From assembly GCA_019635755.1 (NCBI GenBank), contig JAHBYW010000006.1, forward strand, positions 192,001 through 256,000: a stretch of DNA of 64,000 bases. Reading direction: 5' to 3'. This stretch comes from Rhizobiaceae bacterium. GTDB lineage: Bacteria > Pseudomonadota > Alphaproteobacteria > Rhizobiales > Rhizobiaceae. The notes beneath the pieces are model-generated. The model ran no database searches. It was not told the origin of the DNA and saw only the letters and a program-made list of their open reading frames with translations. Position numbers and translations under genes: made by a program. Positions 25,508 through 34,289 of the stretch are shown one piece after another. Each line of letters starts with the position of its first letter. Position 1 is the first letter of the stretch.

Positions 25508-25654
25508 ATGGAACTCAACGTCTCGCTCGCACCGCTCGTCGCGCTGATCGCCGGCGTGCTGATCCTCGTGATGCCGCGGCTGCTCAACTACATCGTCGCG
25601 ATCTACCTGATCGTGGTGGGCCTGCTCGGCCTGTTCCCGCAGATCGCCTCCTGA
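25508..25654 (+). CDS. DUF3096-type micro-membrane protein
   Basis: 48 residues, mostly two hydrophobic helices (LAPLVALIAGVLILVMP and YIVAIYLIVVGLLGLF) joined by RLLN. This is the pattern of the short DUF3096 inner-membrane proteins. GGAGG lies 5 bases before the ATG. It starts 111 bases after the acyltransferase stop and ends 22 bases before the binding-protein gene, so it could be co-transcribed with either. Function unknown. Confidence 0.85.
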   Translation: MELNVSLAPLVALIAGVLILVMPRLLNYIVAIYLIVVGLLGLFPQIAS

Positions 25655-25676
25655 TCCCGTCGGCGGCGTCGGCGCG

Positions 25677-26993
25677 ATGAAACGCGTTTCGGTCAAGGTC
25701 GGGCTTGCCGTCGCCGTGGTGATCGCCGCGGCGGCGGGCTGGATGTCGACGGCCGTCGCCGATCGCACGGTCAGCCTGCCGACCATGGCTTACCGGACGG
25801 GGCCGTTCGCCGCGTCCGGCGTTCCGCTGCTCAACGGGATGCGCGACTACGTCACGCTCCTCAATGAGCGCGACGGGGGCGTGAACGGGGTGACGCTGGT
25901 CTACGAGGAGTGCGAGACCGCGTTCACGACGGAAAAGGGTCTCGAATGCTATGAGCGCGCCAAGGCGAGGGGGCTTGTGGCGCAGCCCTGGTCGGCGACG
26001 CTGATGGTCGAGCTGCTGAAGCGCGCGGCGACCGACAAGATGCCGATCCTGGCACCCGGCTACGGCTTTTCCGCGATGGCCGACGGCCTGACCTTCGAAT
26101 GGGCGTTCACGCCGCCCAGTTCGATGGCGGACGGCATGTCGATGATCCTCAAGGTCATCTCCGACGGCAATCTGGCGCGGCTGGAGCGCAAGACCGTCGC
26201 GCTGCTCCACTTCGACGCGCCGAACGGCGCCGACGGACTGCCTTTTCTCAACGCGATGGCCGAGAAGTACGGGTTCGAGGTGACGCGCATCCCGGTCTCC
26301 GCCAAGGAGATGCAGAACCAGACGGCGCAATGGCGGCGGATCGCGGATGAGAAGCCCGACTTCGTGCTTCTGTGGGGCTGGGGGCCGATGAACCAGACCG
26401 CGCTCGTCGAGGCCGCCAAGGTCGGCTACCCCATGAGGCAGATCGTCGGCATCTGGTCGTCGGCCCATGACGGCGACTTCGTCGTGGCCGGGCAGTCCGC
26501 CAGGGGCTACCGGGCGCTGTCCTGGAACCTGCCCAATTCCAATGCGCCAGCCATGCGGGCGATCCGCGCTCTCGTGGTCAACGCCGGCAAGTCGTCCATC
26601 GATCCCAAGTCCGGAGAGTTCGATTCCGTCTTCTACCAGCGCGGCGTGCTGGTCTCGATGATCGGCGTCGAGGCCTTCCGCAAGGCACAGATGCAATTCG
26701 ACAGCCAGGTGGTGACCGCCGAGCAGATGCGCTGGGGCCTGGAGAATCTCGACCTCAGCGATGCACGGCTCAAGGAACTGGGCGTGGACGGAATGATCGG
26801 CCCGTTCAAGACCAGCTGCACGGACCATTCCGGCCATGCCGGCGCGTGGATGCTGGAGTGGGACGGCGCCCGGTTCACGCAGGCAACCGAAATGCTCGTT
26901 CCGGAGCAGGCTGACGTGGCGGCGGTCGTCGCCCAGCAGGCCAAACACTTCGCCGAGGAGAACAAGCCCTGGCCGGTGCGCAAGTGCAGCTAG
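25677..26993 (+). CDS. ABC transporter substrate-binding protein, branched-chain amino acid/amide type
   Basis: 438 residues with a signal peptide (residues 1-28, ending STAVA). The type I periplasmic binding fold of LivJ-like proteins is visible: YRTGPFAASGVPLLNGMRDYVTLLNERDGGVNGV, and VALLHFDAPNGADGLPFLNAMAEKYGFEV. Two conserved Cys (CETAF.TEKGLEC) follow. No permease or ATPase gene adjoins; the nearest permease lacking partners is the LivH-like gene at 16185-17090. Ligand unknown. Confidence 0.85.
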   Translation: MKRVSVKVGLAVAVVIAAAAGWMSTAVADRTVSLPTMAYRTGPFAASGVPLLNGMRDYVTLLNERDGGVNGVTLVYEECETAFTTEKGLECYERAKARGLVAQPWSATLMVELLKRAATDKMPILAPGYGFSAMADGLTFEWAFTPPSSMADGMSMILKVISDGNLARLERKTVALLHFDAPNGADGLPFLNAMAEKYGFEVTRIPVSAKEMQNQTAQWRRIADEKPDFVLLWGWGPMNQTALVEAAKVGYPMRQIVGIWSSAHDGDFVVAGQSARGYRALSWNLPNSNAPAMRAIRALVVNAGKSSIDPKSGEFDSVFYQRGVLVSMIGVEAFRKAQMQFDSQVVTAEQMRWGLENLDLSDARLKELGVDGMIGPFKTSCTDHSGHAGAWMLEWDGARFTQATEMLVPEQADVAAVVAQQAKHFAEENKPWPVRKCS

Positions 26994-27172
26994 ATCGGTC
27001 CCGCGGCGCGGCCGTTTGACCTCCGGGAGGCCTCGAAGCACGCCCGGCGGGCGTTTCGCCACCTGAAAATGCTCGCGCGGCGCTCGTGTCGCAGGGGCAG
27101 GGGCAATCGCCTTGTTGCCCGCCGGGCCGCTTTTGGGTATGTGCCGAACGACGCTGCTGCGAGGGAAGAAAG

Positions 27173-27400
27173 ATGGCCGACAACACGCCTTCCGGGCCCG
27201 TGGAACTGGGTGCCGCCATGGACTATGCCGAGCACGACAAGACCTACAATCTGTTTCTGGGTCTGACGAAGTACGGCTCCATCTTCTGTATCGCCCTCTT
27301 GGCTGCGATGGCTTTCGGATTCTTCACGCCGGCGGGCTTCATTTCCTCCACGATCCTTTTCGTGCTCATCTGCGTGCTCGGGGCATTCCTCCTCCGCTGA
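27173..27400 (+). CDS. aa3-type cytochrome c oxidase subunit IV
   Basis: 75 residues: a short soluble N-terminus (MDYAEHDKTYNLFLGLTKYGS) and two hydrophobic segments (IFCIALLAAMAFGFF and ISSTILFVLICVLGAFLL). The 'DY.EH..TY..FL...K' motif is diagnostic of the alphaproteobacterial COX aa3 subunit IV. The structural oxidase genes are not here; this subunit is often encoded apart, frequently next to pntAA as seen here. GAGGGAAG precedes the ATG. It resides in the cytoplasmic membrane. Confidence 0.88.
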   Translation: MADNTPSGPVELGAAMDYAEHDKTYNLFLGLTKYGSIFCIALLAAMAFGFFTPAGFISSTILFVLICVLGAFLLR

Positions 27401-27477
27401 GCCGGACTTGGCTTGCATGACGGGCCGGGAGCGCCGGGGCGCACCCGTGCCCCTTTCCAACATGAAGGAATGACGCG

Positions 27478-28728
27478 GTGGGGCAGACCGTTTTCGTACC
27501 CAAGGAAATCGACGCGAACGAAACGCGCGTCGCCGCCTCGCCCGATACGGCCAAGCGGCTCAAGGGCCTCGGCTTCGACGTGATCGTCGAGGCCGGCGCG
27601 GGCGCCGCGTCGCGGATCGTCGACGAGGACTATGCCAAGGCGGGCGCGACCATCGGCAAGGCGGCGGACGCCGGATCGGCCGACGTGATCCTGAAGGTGC
27701 GCCGCCCGACCGATGCAGAGATCAAGCGGTACAAGCCGGGCGCCGCCGTCATTGCGACGATGGACCCGTACGGCAACGACGCCGCGGTGGCAGCGATGGC
27801 GCGGGCAGGGGTCACCGCCTTCGCGATGGAGTTCATGCCGCGCATCACGCGCGCGCAGGTCATGGATGTGCTTTCGTCGCAGGCGAACCTCGCCGGCTAC
27901 CAGGCCGTCATCGACGGCGCGGCGGAATATGACCGCGCGCTGCCGATGATGATGACGGCCGCCGGCACCGTGCCTGCCGCCAAGCTGTTCGTGATGGGCG
28001 TTGGCGTCGCGGGGCTTCAGGCGATCGCCACCGCACGGCGCCTCGGCGCCATCGTCACCGCGACTGACGTGCGCCCTGCCGTCAAGGAACAGGTGCAGTC
28101 GCTCGGCGCGAAGTTCCTCGCCGTCGAGGACGAGGAGTTCAAGGCGGCCGAGACGGCGGGCGGCTACGCCAAGGAGATGTCCAAGGCCTACCAGGCGAAG
28201 CAGGCGGCGCTGACCGCCGAGCACATCGCCAAGCAGGATATCGTCATCACCACCGCTCTGATCCCCGGCCGCCCCGCGCCAAAACTGGTCTCCGCCGAGA
28301 TGGTCGCGTCGATGAAGCCGGGTTCGGTGATCGTCGACCTGGCCGTCGAGCGCGGCGGCAATGTCGATGGCGCGGTTCCCGGCAAGGTCGTGACCACGGG
28401 CAACGGGGTGAAGATCATCGGGCACCTCAACGTGCCGGGCCGAGTCGCGGCGTCCGCCTCGCTGCTCTATGCCCGCAACCTCTTCGCGTTCCTCGAGACT
28501 TTGGTCGACAAGGCCAAGAAGGAACTTGCGATCAACCGCGACGACGAACTGGTCAAGGCGACGATGCTGACCGACGCCGGCAAGGTGGTGCATGCCAATT
28601 TCGCCGCAGCGGCGGCGCTGGTCGATGCGTCGCCGGCAGAGGCCGGCGAGGACGATGCGCCGGCCAGGAAGCGCGCGCCGCGCAAGGCTGCGGACAAGAC
28701 GGCCGACAAGGCCGGGGGAGACGCGTGA
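27478..28728 (+). CDS. pntAA: NAD(P) transhydrogenase subunit alpha, part 1 (soluble NAD-binding domain)
   Basis: 416 residues, GTG start with AAGGAA 9 bases upstream. The N-terminal alanine-dehydrogenase-like domain ([19 protein letters not shown]) and the NAD(H)-binding [18 protein letters not shown] identify the dI component. The C-terminal 35 residues are a Lys/Ala/Arg/Asp-rich tail ([20 protein letters not shown]) absent from shorter homologues of about 380 residues; it probably acts as a flexible linker. It overlaps pntAB by one base, giving tight coupling. With PntAB and PntB it uses the proton gradient to reduce NADP+ with NADH. Confidence 0.93.
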   Translation: MGQTVFVPKEIDANETRVAASPDTAKRLKGLGFDVIVEAGAGAASRIVDEDYAKAGATIGKAADAGSADVILKVRRPTDAEIKRYKPGAAVIATMDPYGNDAAVAAMARAGVTAFAMEFMPRITRAQVMDVLSSQANLAGYQAVIDGAAEYDRALPMMMTAAGTVPAAKLFVMGVGVAGLQAIATARRLGAIVTATDVRPAVKEQVQSLGAKFLAVEDEEFKAAETAGGYAKEMSKAYQAKQAALTAEHIAKQDIVITTALIPGRPAPKLVSAEMVASMKPGSVIVDLAVERGGNVDGAVPGKVVTTGNGVKIIGHLNVPGRVAASASLLYARNLFAFLETLVDKAKKELAINRDDELVKATMLTDAGKVVHANFAAAAALVDASPAEAGEDDAPARKRAPRKAADKTADKAGGDA

Positions 28729-29144
28729 TGGACAAGACCGCTCTCGAACAGGCGCTGGAGCAGCTGGAAACGGCCGTCGGCACTCTGAAGGTCGCCGTCG
28801 CCAACCTGGCCGACTCCGATGGCGCCGGGGACGTCGTGCATGCCGCATCCGGCGGCGTGATCGACCCGTTCGTCTTCCGCTTCGCGATCTTCGTGCTGGC
28901 GATTTTCGTCGGTTACTACGTGGTCTGGTCGGTCACGCCTGCGCTGCATACGCCGCTGATGGCCGTGACCAACGCCATCTCCTCCGTCATCGTCGTCGGC
29001 GCTCTTCTGGCCGTCGGCATCTCTGCGTCGGGGCTGGCGACCGGCTTCGGCTTCGTCGCGCTGACGCTGGCGGCGGTCAACATCTTCGGCGGCTTCCTCG
29101 TCACGCAGCGCATGCTGGCCATGTACAAGAAGAAAGAGAAGTGA
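28728..29144 (+). CDS. pntAB: NAD(P) transhydrogenase subunit alpha, part 2 (membrane component)
   Basis: 138 residues from the ATG that overlaps the pntAA stop (TGATG). A soluble N-terminal helix ([20 protein letters not shown]) is followed by three to four membrane helices including [47 protein letters not shown], the conserved PntAB core. It forms part of the proton channel (dII) with PntB. Confidence 0.93.
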   Translation: MDKTALEQALEQLETAVGTLKVAVANLADSDGAGDVVHAASGGVIDPFVFRFAIFVLAIFVGYYVVWSVTPALHTPLMAVTNAISSVIVVGALLAVGISASGLATGFGFVALTLAAVNIFGGFLVTQRMLAMYKKKEK

Positions 29145-29148
29145 GCCG

Positions 29149-30546
29149 ATGAACGCCAACTTCGCTTCCTTCCTCTATCTCGTCTCCGGCATCCTGTTCA
29201 TCCTGGCCCTCCGGGGCCTGTCGCATCCGACAACGAGCCGCCAGGGCAACATGTTCGGCATGGTCGGCATGGCGATCGCCATCCTGACCACGCTGGCTCT
29301 GGCGACGCCGTCCTGGTCGGGCGTCGCGCTGATCGTCCTGGGCCTCGCCATCGGCGGCGGCGCCGGCGCATTTATCGCGCGCCGCATCGCGATGACGTCG
29401 ATGCCGCAGCTGGTCGCAGCCTTCCACAGCCTGGTCGGCCTCGCCGCGGTCATGGTGGCCGCGGCTGCGATGTATGCGCCGGAGAGCTTCGGCATCGGCA
29501 CGGTGGGCGACATCCACGGCCAGGCGCTGGTCGAGATGAGCCTCGGCGTCGCCATCGGCGCGGTGACGTTCACCGGCTCGGTCATCGCCTTCCTGAAGCT
29601 CGACGGGCGGATGTCCGGCAAGCCCATCCTGCTGCCGATGCGCCACGTCATCAACCTGGCGCTCGGCGCGGCGCTGGTGGTGCTGATCGTGCTGCTCGTG
29701 ACAACCGAGAGCACCTTCGTGTTCTGGCTGATCGTGCTGGTGTCGCTCCTGCTGGGCGTGCTGCTGATCGTCCCCATCGGCGGCGCCGACATGCCCGTCG
29801 TCGTGTCGATGCTGAACTCCTATTCGGGCTGGGCCGCGGCCGCGCTCGGCTTCACGCTCGGCAACCTTGCGCTGATCATCACCGGCGCGCTGGTCGGATC
29901 GTCCGGCGCGATCCTGTCCTACATCATGTGCAAGGGCATGAACCGCAGCTTCATCTCCGTCATCCTCGGCGGATTCGGCGGCGAGGTCGCGGCGGCCGCC
30001 GACGACGGCGTGCAGCGGACGGTAAAGACCGGTTCGGCCGAGGACGCGGCCTATCTGATGGCCAATGCGCAGAAGGTCATCATCGTGCCGGGCTACGGCA
30101 TGGCGGTGGCCCAGGCACAGCACGCGCTGCGCGAGATGGCCGACAAGCTGAAGGCCAAGGGCGTCGAGGTGAAGTACGCGATCCATCCGGTCGCCGGCCG
30201 CATGCCGGGCCACATGAACGTGCTGCTCGCCGAGGCCAACGTGCCCTATGACGAGGTGTTCGAACTCGAGGACATCAACTCCGAGTTCGCGCAGGCCGAC
30301 GTCGCCTACGTGATCGGCGCCAACGACGTGACCAATCCGTCGGCGCGCGACGACAAGTCCTCGCCTATCTACGGCATGCCGATCCTCGACGTCGACAAGG
30401 CGCGCACCTGTCTCTTCGTGAAGCGATCGCTCGGCTCCGGCTATGCCGGCATCGACAACACGCTGTTCTACAAGGACGGCACGATGATGCTGCTCGGAGA
30501 CGCCAAGAAGATGACCGAGGAAATCGTCAAGGCGATGGATCACTGA
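29149..30546 (+). CDS. pntB: NAD(P) transhydrogenase subunit beta
   Basis: 465 residues. The N-terminal half has eight or nine membrane helices (dII). The C-terminal half is the soluble NADP-binding domain (dIII) with VIIVPGYGMAVAQAQHALREM, the PVAGRMPGHMNVLLAEANVPYD segment and GANDVTNPSARDD. The start lies 4 bases after pntAB, with no gap for a separate promoter. A strong terminator follows the stop. Confidence 0.95.
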   Translation: MNANFASFLYLVSGILFILALRGLSHPTTSRQGNMFGMVGMAIAILTTLALATPSWSGVALIVLGLAIGGGAGAFIARRIAMTSMPQLVAAFHSLVGLAAVMVAAAAMYAPESFGIGTVGDIHGQALVEMSLGVAIGAVTFTGSVIAFLKLDGRMSGKPILLPMRHVINLALGAALVVLIVLLVTTESTFVFWLIVLVSLLLGVLLIVPIGGADMPVVVSMLNSYSGWAAAALGFTLGNLALIITGALVGSSGAILSYIMCKGMNRSFISVILGGFGGEVAAAADDGVQRTVKTGSAEDAAYLMANAQKVIIVPGYGMAVAQAQHALREMADKLKAKGVEVKYAIHPVAGRMPGHMNVLLAEANVPYDEVFELEDINSEFAQADVAYVIGANDVTNPSARDDKSSPIYGMPILDVDKARTCLFVKRSLGSGYAGIDNTLFYKDGTMMLLGDAKKMTEEIVKAMDH

Positions 30547-30572
30547 CCGGCCTTTGCTTCTATTAGCATAGT

Positions 30573-30600
30573 AAAACCCGGCTCCGGCCGGGTTTTGTAT
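30573..30600 (+). terminator. Rho-independent terminator of the pnt operon
   Basis: A perfect 10-base stem AAAACCCGGC / GCCGGGTTTT (30573-30582, 30587-30596) with a 4-base loop is followed by GTATTTCTT. It lies 27 bases after the pntB stop. Confidence 0.9.
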
Positions 30601-30651
30601 TTCTTGCTTCGCCAATTGGTGCTAATGTCGCGCCTTCGCTGGGAGGTCGGC

Positions 30652-32397
30652 ATGGCCGTTGCAAAGACGACCCGCAAGAAGACATCGACCGATTCACAGC
30701 AGGCCCTTCCCGACACGCCTCCCATGGCGCCGGTTCCGCCACGCAAGCCGAAGCAAGCGGTCGTCATCGTGCATGGGATGGGGGAGCAGAAGCCGCTGGA
30801 GACGCTGCGCGGTTTCGTCGAGGCCGTCTGGGGCGCGCGGCCAATCGCGCAGCCGACGGCCTCGCCCAACGACGTTTGGCTGGTTCCCGACATGAGGGCG
30901 GGATTGACTGAACTTGCCCGCGTCACCACCCGCGAGAACAAGGCCGGCGTGGTCACGGACTTCTACGAGCTCTACTGGTCCGACCTTCTCGTCGGCAACA
31001 CGATGACCCAGATCCGGTCGTGGGTGACCGGATTGCTGCTGCGCTGGCCGCACCAGGTTCCCAAGGAGACATTCGCCCTCTGGCTGGCGCTTTGGGCGAT
31101 CGTCGGCGTGATCGCCGCGATCGCCGTCATTGTCGGGCTGAACAGTTCGCTGGAGAGCCTGGTCAAGACGATCGCGGAAGCCGAGGTCACCCGCAACCCC
31201 TGGACGGCGGCCGGGAGCGTGGCTTTCGGTCTGATTGCCCTCTGGCTCCTCGCCAAACGCCTGATCGCGCAGGAAGCGGAATGGAGCTCCCACGCAGACG
31301 CGACCCATCATGGCATCTGGGCGATCGAGACGCCTCGCACGGCCTCGGTGACCGTATGGCTGTCCCGCGCGCTGGTCGGCGTGGTGCCCGTCGTGGTCGC
31401 CGTCCTTGCCTATCTCTATTTTCCCTGGTCCCTGCTTGGCGTTCTAAAGACATGGCTGCTCATCGCCGGCGCCGTCATCGCCTGGCTGCTCGTCAGCTGG
31501 GTGGTGCCGGTGTTCGGAGACGTCGCGCGCTACGTGCGCACCTCGCCGGATGCGGTGTCAGCGCGTTCGGAGATCCGGGAACGCGGCGTCAAGCTGCTGC
31601 GGGCGCTGCATGCTCCGATCGACGACAGGCCTTCAGCCAAACAGTACGATTTCGGCAATGCCGCTCCGTACGAGCGCGTGGTGGTGGTCGGACACAGCCT
31701 CGGTTCGATCGTCGCCTACGACATCCTCCGCCTGTTCTGGCAGGAGCGCGGACCCACCAGCCGCAATCCTCCGACCGATCCGACGCTCGCCAGGCTCGGT
31801 GTGATGGAGGAGTATTGCCGCCCGTTCGTGAGCGACCCGCTCGGCATCGACCCCCAGCGCCTCAGGCAGCTGCAGGCCGATGTCGCCACGGCGCTGGCCG
31901 CCGAGCCTAAGGGGTGGCGCGTCACCGATTTCGTCACGCTCGGCTCGCCGCTCACCCACGCTGAATTCCTGGTCTCCAGCGACCGGGCCGCCTTCGAGGA
32001 GCGCAAGGCCGAACGCCTCTTTCCGACATGCCCCCCAATGCTGGAACCGGGCAAGGGCAGCTTCCTCTATCCCGAATCGAGGCGCTTCGCCCACCACGCT
32101 TCCATGTTCGCTGCGATGCGCTGGACGAACATCTTCGACCCACGCAGCTGGCTGATGCTCGGCGACTTCATCAGCGGTCCATGCCGGCCCAATTTCGGGC
32201 CGGGCATCATCGACATCCCGGTTCGGATCAAGCGGCGGGGCATTCTCGGGCGGCTGGTCACCCACACCGACTATTGGAACCAACACGCGATGGGGGTGGT
32301 CGACGAAGACGTCTGGGCTCAGCTCGAGACGGCGGGCTGCACGGCGAAGGATCAGGCGCACCTAGAGGCTCTGCGCAACGCGCTCAGCCTCCGCTGA
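30652..32397 (+). CDS. Membrane-interrupted alpha/beta hydrolase (lipase-like)
   Basis: 581 residues. The start at 30652 has GGGAGG 6 bases upstream; earlier in-frame starts overlap the pnt terminator. VVIVHGMGEQ (residues 37-46) is the oxyanion-type strand of an alpha/beta hydrolase, and VVVGHSLGS places the nucleophile Ser at 349. Between them lie four hydrophobic helices in two pairs (about residues 140-162, 185-205 and 235-290). The hydrolase fold is therefore split around a membrane hairpin domain. A later FVTLGSPLTHAEF segment and the C-terminal HTDYW give candidates for Asp/His. Substrate unknown; a membrane-associated lipase or esterase is inferred. Confidence 0.75.
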   Translation: MAVAKTTRKKTSTDSQQALPDTPPMAPVPPRKPKQAVVIVHGMGEQKPLETLRGFVEAVWGARPIAQPTASPNDVWLVPDMRAGLTELARVTTRENKAGVVTDFYELYWSDLLVGNTMTQIRSWVTGLLLRWPHQVPKETFALWLALWAIVGVIAAIAVIVGLNSSLESLVKTIAEAEVTRNPWTAAGSVAFGLIALWLLAKRLIAQEAEWSSHADATHHGIWAIETPRTASVTVWLSRALVGVVPVVVAVLAYLYFPWSLLGVLKTWLLIAGAVIAWLLVSWVVPVFGDVARYVRTSPDAVSARSEIRERGVKLLRALHAPIDDRPSAKQYDFGNAAPYERVVVVGHSLGSIVAYDILRLFWQERGPTSRNPPTDPTLARLGVMEEYCRPFVSDPLGIDPQRLRQLQADVATALAAEPKGWRVTDFVTLGSPLTHAEFLVSSDRAAFEERKAERLFPTCPPMLEPGKGSFLYPESRRFAHHASMFAAMRWTNIFDPRSWLMLGDFISGPCRPNFGPGIIDIPVRIKRRGILGRLVTHTDYWNQHAMGVVDEDVWAQLETAGCTAKDQAHLEALRNALSLR

Positions 32398-32409
32398 AGC
32401 GGAAAGGCT

Positions 32410-32871
32410 CTATGCGCGGTCGAGCCCGTCGCGCACCCGGATCAGCCTTGCTCTCAGCTCGGCCTGCGTCTCCAGCGTCTCGCCGGCCGCGGCTGTCATC
32501 GCCAGTGCGGCCTCGCAGCCTTCTCTCCGCATCGCCATGCCCTCGGCGGTTGGTGCGATGTCGAGCAGCCGCTCGTCGAGCTTGCTGCGCGCGCGCGTGA
32601 CGAGCCCCCTGCCTTCCAGCTTCTTCACCAGCGGGGTCAGCGTGCTGGAATCGAGCTGCAGCCGCTCGCCGAGCGCCTTCATGGTCGTACCCCTGGTCTC
32701 CCAGAGCACGGTCATGACGAGGTACTGGGGATAGGTGAGGTCGAGCGCGTCGAGCCGCTTCTTGTAGAAGCGCATGACGGCGTTGGCGGCTGAGTAGATG
32801 GCGAAACAGGGCATGACGTCGAGCGTCAGCCGGTCCATCAGCTCGGGGTGCTTCTCGAAATCGATATCCAT
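32410..32871 (-). CDS. MarR/OhrR-like organic-peroxide-sensing repressor
   Basis: 153 residues from the ATG at 32871, preceded by GAGGG at 6 bases; two longer in-frame starts lack that. DVMPCFAIYSAANAV contains the single N-terminal Cys (C22) at the redox-sensing place of OhrR, and LDALDLTYPQYLVMTVLWE matches OhrR helix 3. The winged helix is TMKALGERLQLDSSTLTPLVKKLEGRGLV with the 'DER' wing. OhrR repressors bind AT-rich palindromes and release DNA when the Cys is oxidised by organic peroxides. Here the divergent gene is an alpha/beta hydrolase, not ohr, and palindromes lie between them. Confidence 0.85.
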   Translation of the reverse strand: MDIDFEKHPELMDRLTLDVMPCFAIYSAANAVMRFYKKRLDALDLTYPQYLVMTVLWETRGTTMKALGERLQLDSSTLTPLVKKLEGRGLVTRARSKLDERLLDIAPTAEGMAMRREGCEAALAMTAAAGETLETQAELRARLIRVRDGLDRA

Positions 32872-32937
32872 CACAGCCCTCATTGCAGAGGCTTCCACGC
32901 GCACCTGTCCGAGCACGAACTGGCATTTCTAGTTAAG

Positions 32938-32947
32938 TCGTGCACGA
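32938..32947. promoter_or_regulatory. Palindrome next to the OhrR-like gene
   Basis: TCGTGCACGA is a perfect 10-base palindrome 67 bases upstream of the repressor start, close to where its own promoter should lie. It shares the TCGT..ACGA ends with the larger palindrome at 33003-33016, so it may be a second half-operator. Confidence 0.4.
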
Positions 32948-33002
32948 TCAAATCGCAAGCTCTTCAACTTTTCGTGATGTCCATAAAGATCGTTGACGAT
33001 TA

Positions 33003-33016
33003 AATCGTATACGATT
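33003..33016. promoter_or_regulatory. Probable OhrR-type operator
   Basis: AATCGTATACGATT is a perfect 14-base palindrome lying 66 bases before the hydrolase gene, in a notably AT-rich stretch. Related ACGATT/AATCGT half-sites recur at about 32945-32954 and 32995-33008. MarR/OhrR operators have this size and AT-rich character, so the site probably controls both divergent genes. Confidence 0.6.
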
Positions 33017-33081
33017 AGATTGATCGTATTGGAACACGACGGCAACGGCCGCCGGTCCGCACCATCAGAGGAGAGACTTCG

Positions 33082-33867
33082 ATGACCACTTCCCGCCTCA
33101 GCAGCACGATCGTCCTCGTCCACGGCGCCTGGATGACCGCCGCGTCGTGGGACAATTTCCGCAAGCCGCTCGAAGCTGCCGGTTATGCCGTCCATACGCC
33201 GACCTGGCCTTTCCTCGACGGCAGAACCGCCGCCGACCTGCGTACCAACCCGCCGGCCGCGCTGGGCTGGCAGAAGGCCGGCGAAATCGCCGACCATGTC
33301 GGCAGGTTCATCGAGACACTGCCGGAGAAGCCGATCATCATCGGCCACTCGATGGGCGGCCTGGTGACACAGCTCCTGCTCGACCGCGGCTACGGCGTCG
33401 CCGGCGTGCTGCTCGATCCGGGTCCCGTCGCGGGCATCATCGCCGACCCGGTGTCGCTGCTAGCCGCGCTGCCCGTCCTGACTCGCTGGAATGCGTGGAA
33501 CCGCACCTACACGCTCTCTAAGGCGCAGTTCGACGCCAAGTTCGCCAACACCGCGCCGAAGGCCCTGCGCGACGAGGCATACGACACGTACATGGTGCCG
33601 ACTTCCGGGCGCGTCTTCGCCCAGGCTGCGACCGGCCTCGGCATTCGCATCGACGTCAAGAAGCGTACGCAGCCCGTTCTCGTGACGGCGGCATCGGAGG
33701 ACAAGACTGTTTCGCCAGCGCTGTCGCGCAAGATCTACCGCAAGCACAAGAAGGCGCCTGGACGCACCGACTTCGTCGAGTTCGAGGGGCTGTCGCACTT
33801 CCTGATGACCGAACCCGGCCATGAGAAGGTGGCTGCGTACATCCTGTCTTGGCTGGAGGGGCTTTGA
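33082..33867 (+). CDS. Alpha/beta hydrolase
   Basis: 261 residues of a single alpha/beta-hydrolase domain. IVLVHGAW provides the oxyanion strand, IIIGHSMGG the nucleophile Ser, VTAASEDKT the acid region and LSHFLMTEPGHEKV the His. No signal peptide. GAGGAGAG lies 8 bases before the ATG. It is divergent from the OhrR-like repressor across 210 bases with palindromes, which suggests peroxide-responsive expression. The substrate is unknown; non-haem peroxidase, esterase or lactonase activity are all possible for the family. Confidence 0.85.
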   Translation: MTTSRLSSTIVLVHGAWMTAASWDNFRKPLEAAGYAVHTPTWPFLDGRTAADLRTNPPAALGWQKAGEIADHVGRFIETLPEKPIIIGHSMGGLVTQLLLDRGYGVAGVLLDPGPVAGIIADPVSLLAALPVLTRWNAWNRTYTLSKAQFDAKFANTAPKALRDEAYDTYMVPTSGRVFAQAATGLGIRIDVKKRTQPVLVTAASEDKTVSPALSRKIYRKHKKAPGRTDFVEFEGLSHFLMTEPGHEKVAAYILSWLEGL

Positions 33868-33963
33868 CTCAGGCCTTGGCGCAGGATCGACCGTGGTTAC
33901 CGCCGATTAACCATTGTCCCCAACAATCCATCTTTCAAGGTCGCTCCGGACGGGGGACTCGAA

Positions 33964-34289
33964 TGGAAACTGGATTGAAGTCCTACATCTGCCAATACGA
34001 GAGCGGGGGCACGGTGCATTCCTGCCGCATCGAAGCTCTTTCGGCCGAGGATGCGCTGGCGCGGATGCGGGCGCTTCCCTGGGGCGTCGGGGCCGGCCCG
34101 GTCGGTCTGCCTCGCCGCCACCATCCGCAGCTTGAGCGCGTTACCAGCTACGCGGTCGCCTGCCTGCGGCAGATGCGCCAGCTGATGGGCGATCACGCCG
34201 CCGGCGCGGATGTGGGCGGTGCCGAGTTGCGCACGGCCGCCGCGACGCCGAGGATGGCCAGCGGGATGAAGGCGACGAAGAGCCAGTAG
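33964..34289 (+). CDS. Small hypothetical protein, convergent overlap with MFS gene
   Basis: 108 residues. The first 45 (KSYICQYESGGTVHSCRIEALSAEDALARMRALPWG) match a common short bacterial pattern, Y.C.Y...G......I.A.S.EDA.AR..A, found in small cytoplasmic proteins of unknown function. The last about 30 residues overlap 97 bases of the convergent MFS gene and look like read-through into its antisense, so the functional protein may be only the N-terminal part. A run of Gs precedes the ATG, but not a clean Shine-Dalgarno. Confidence 0.5.
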
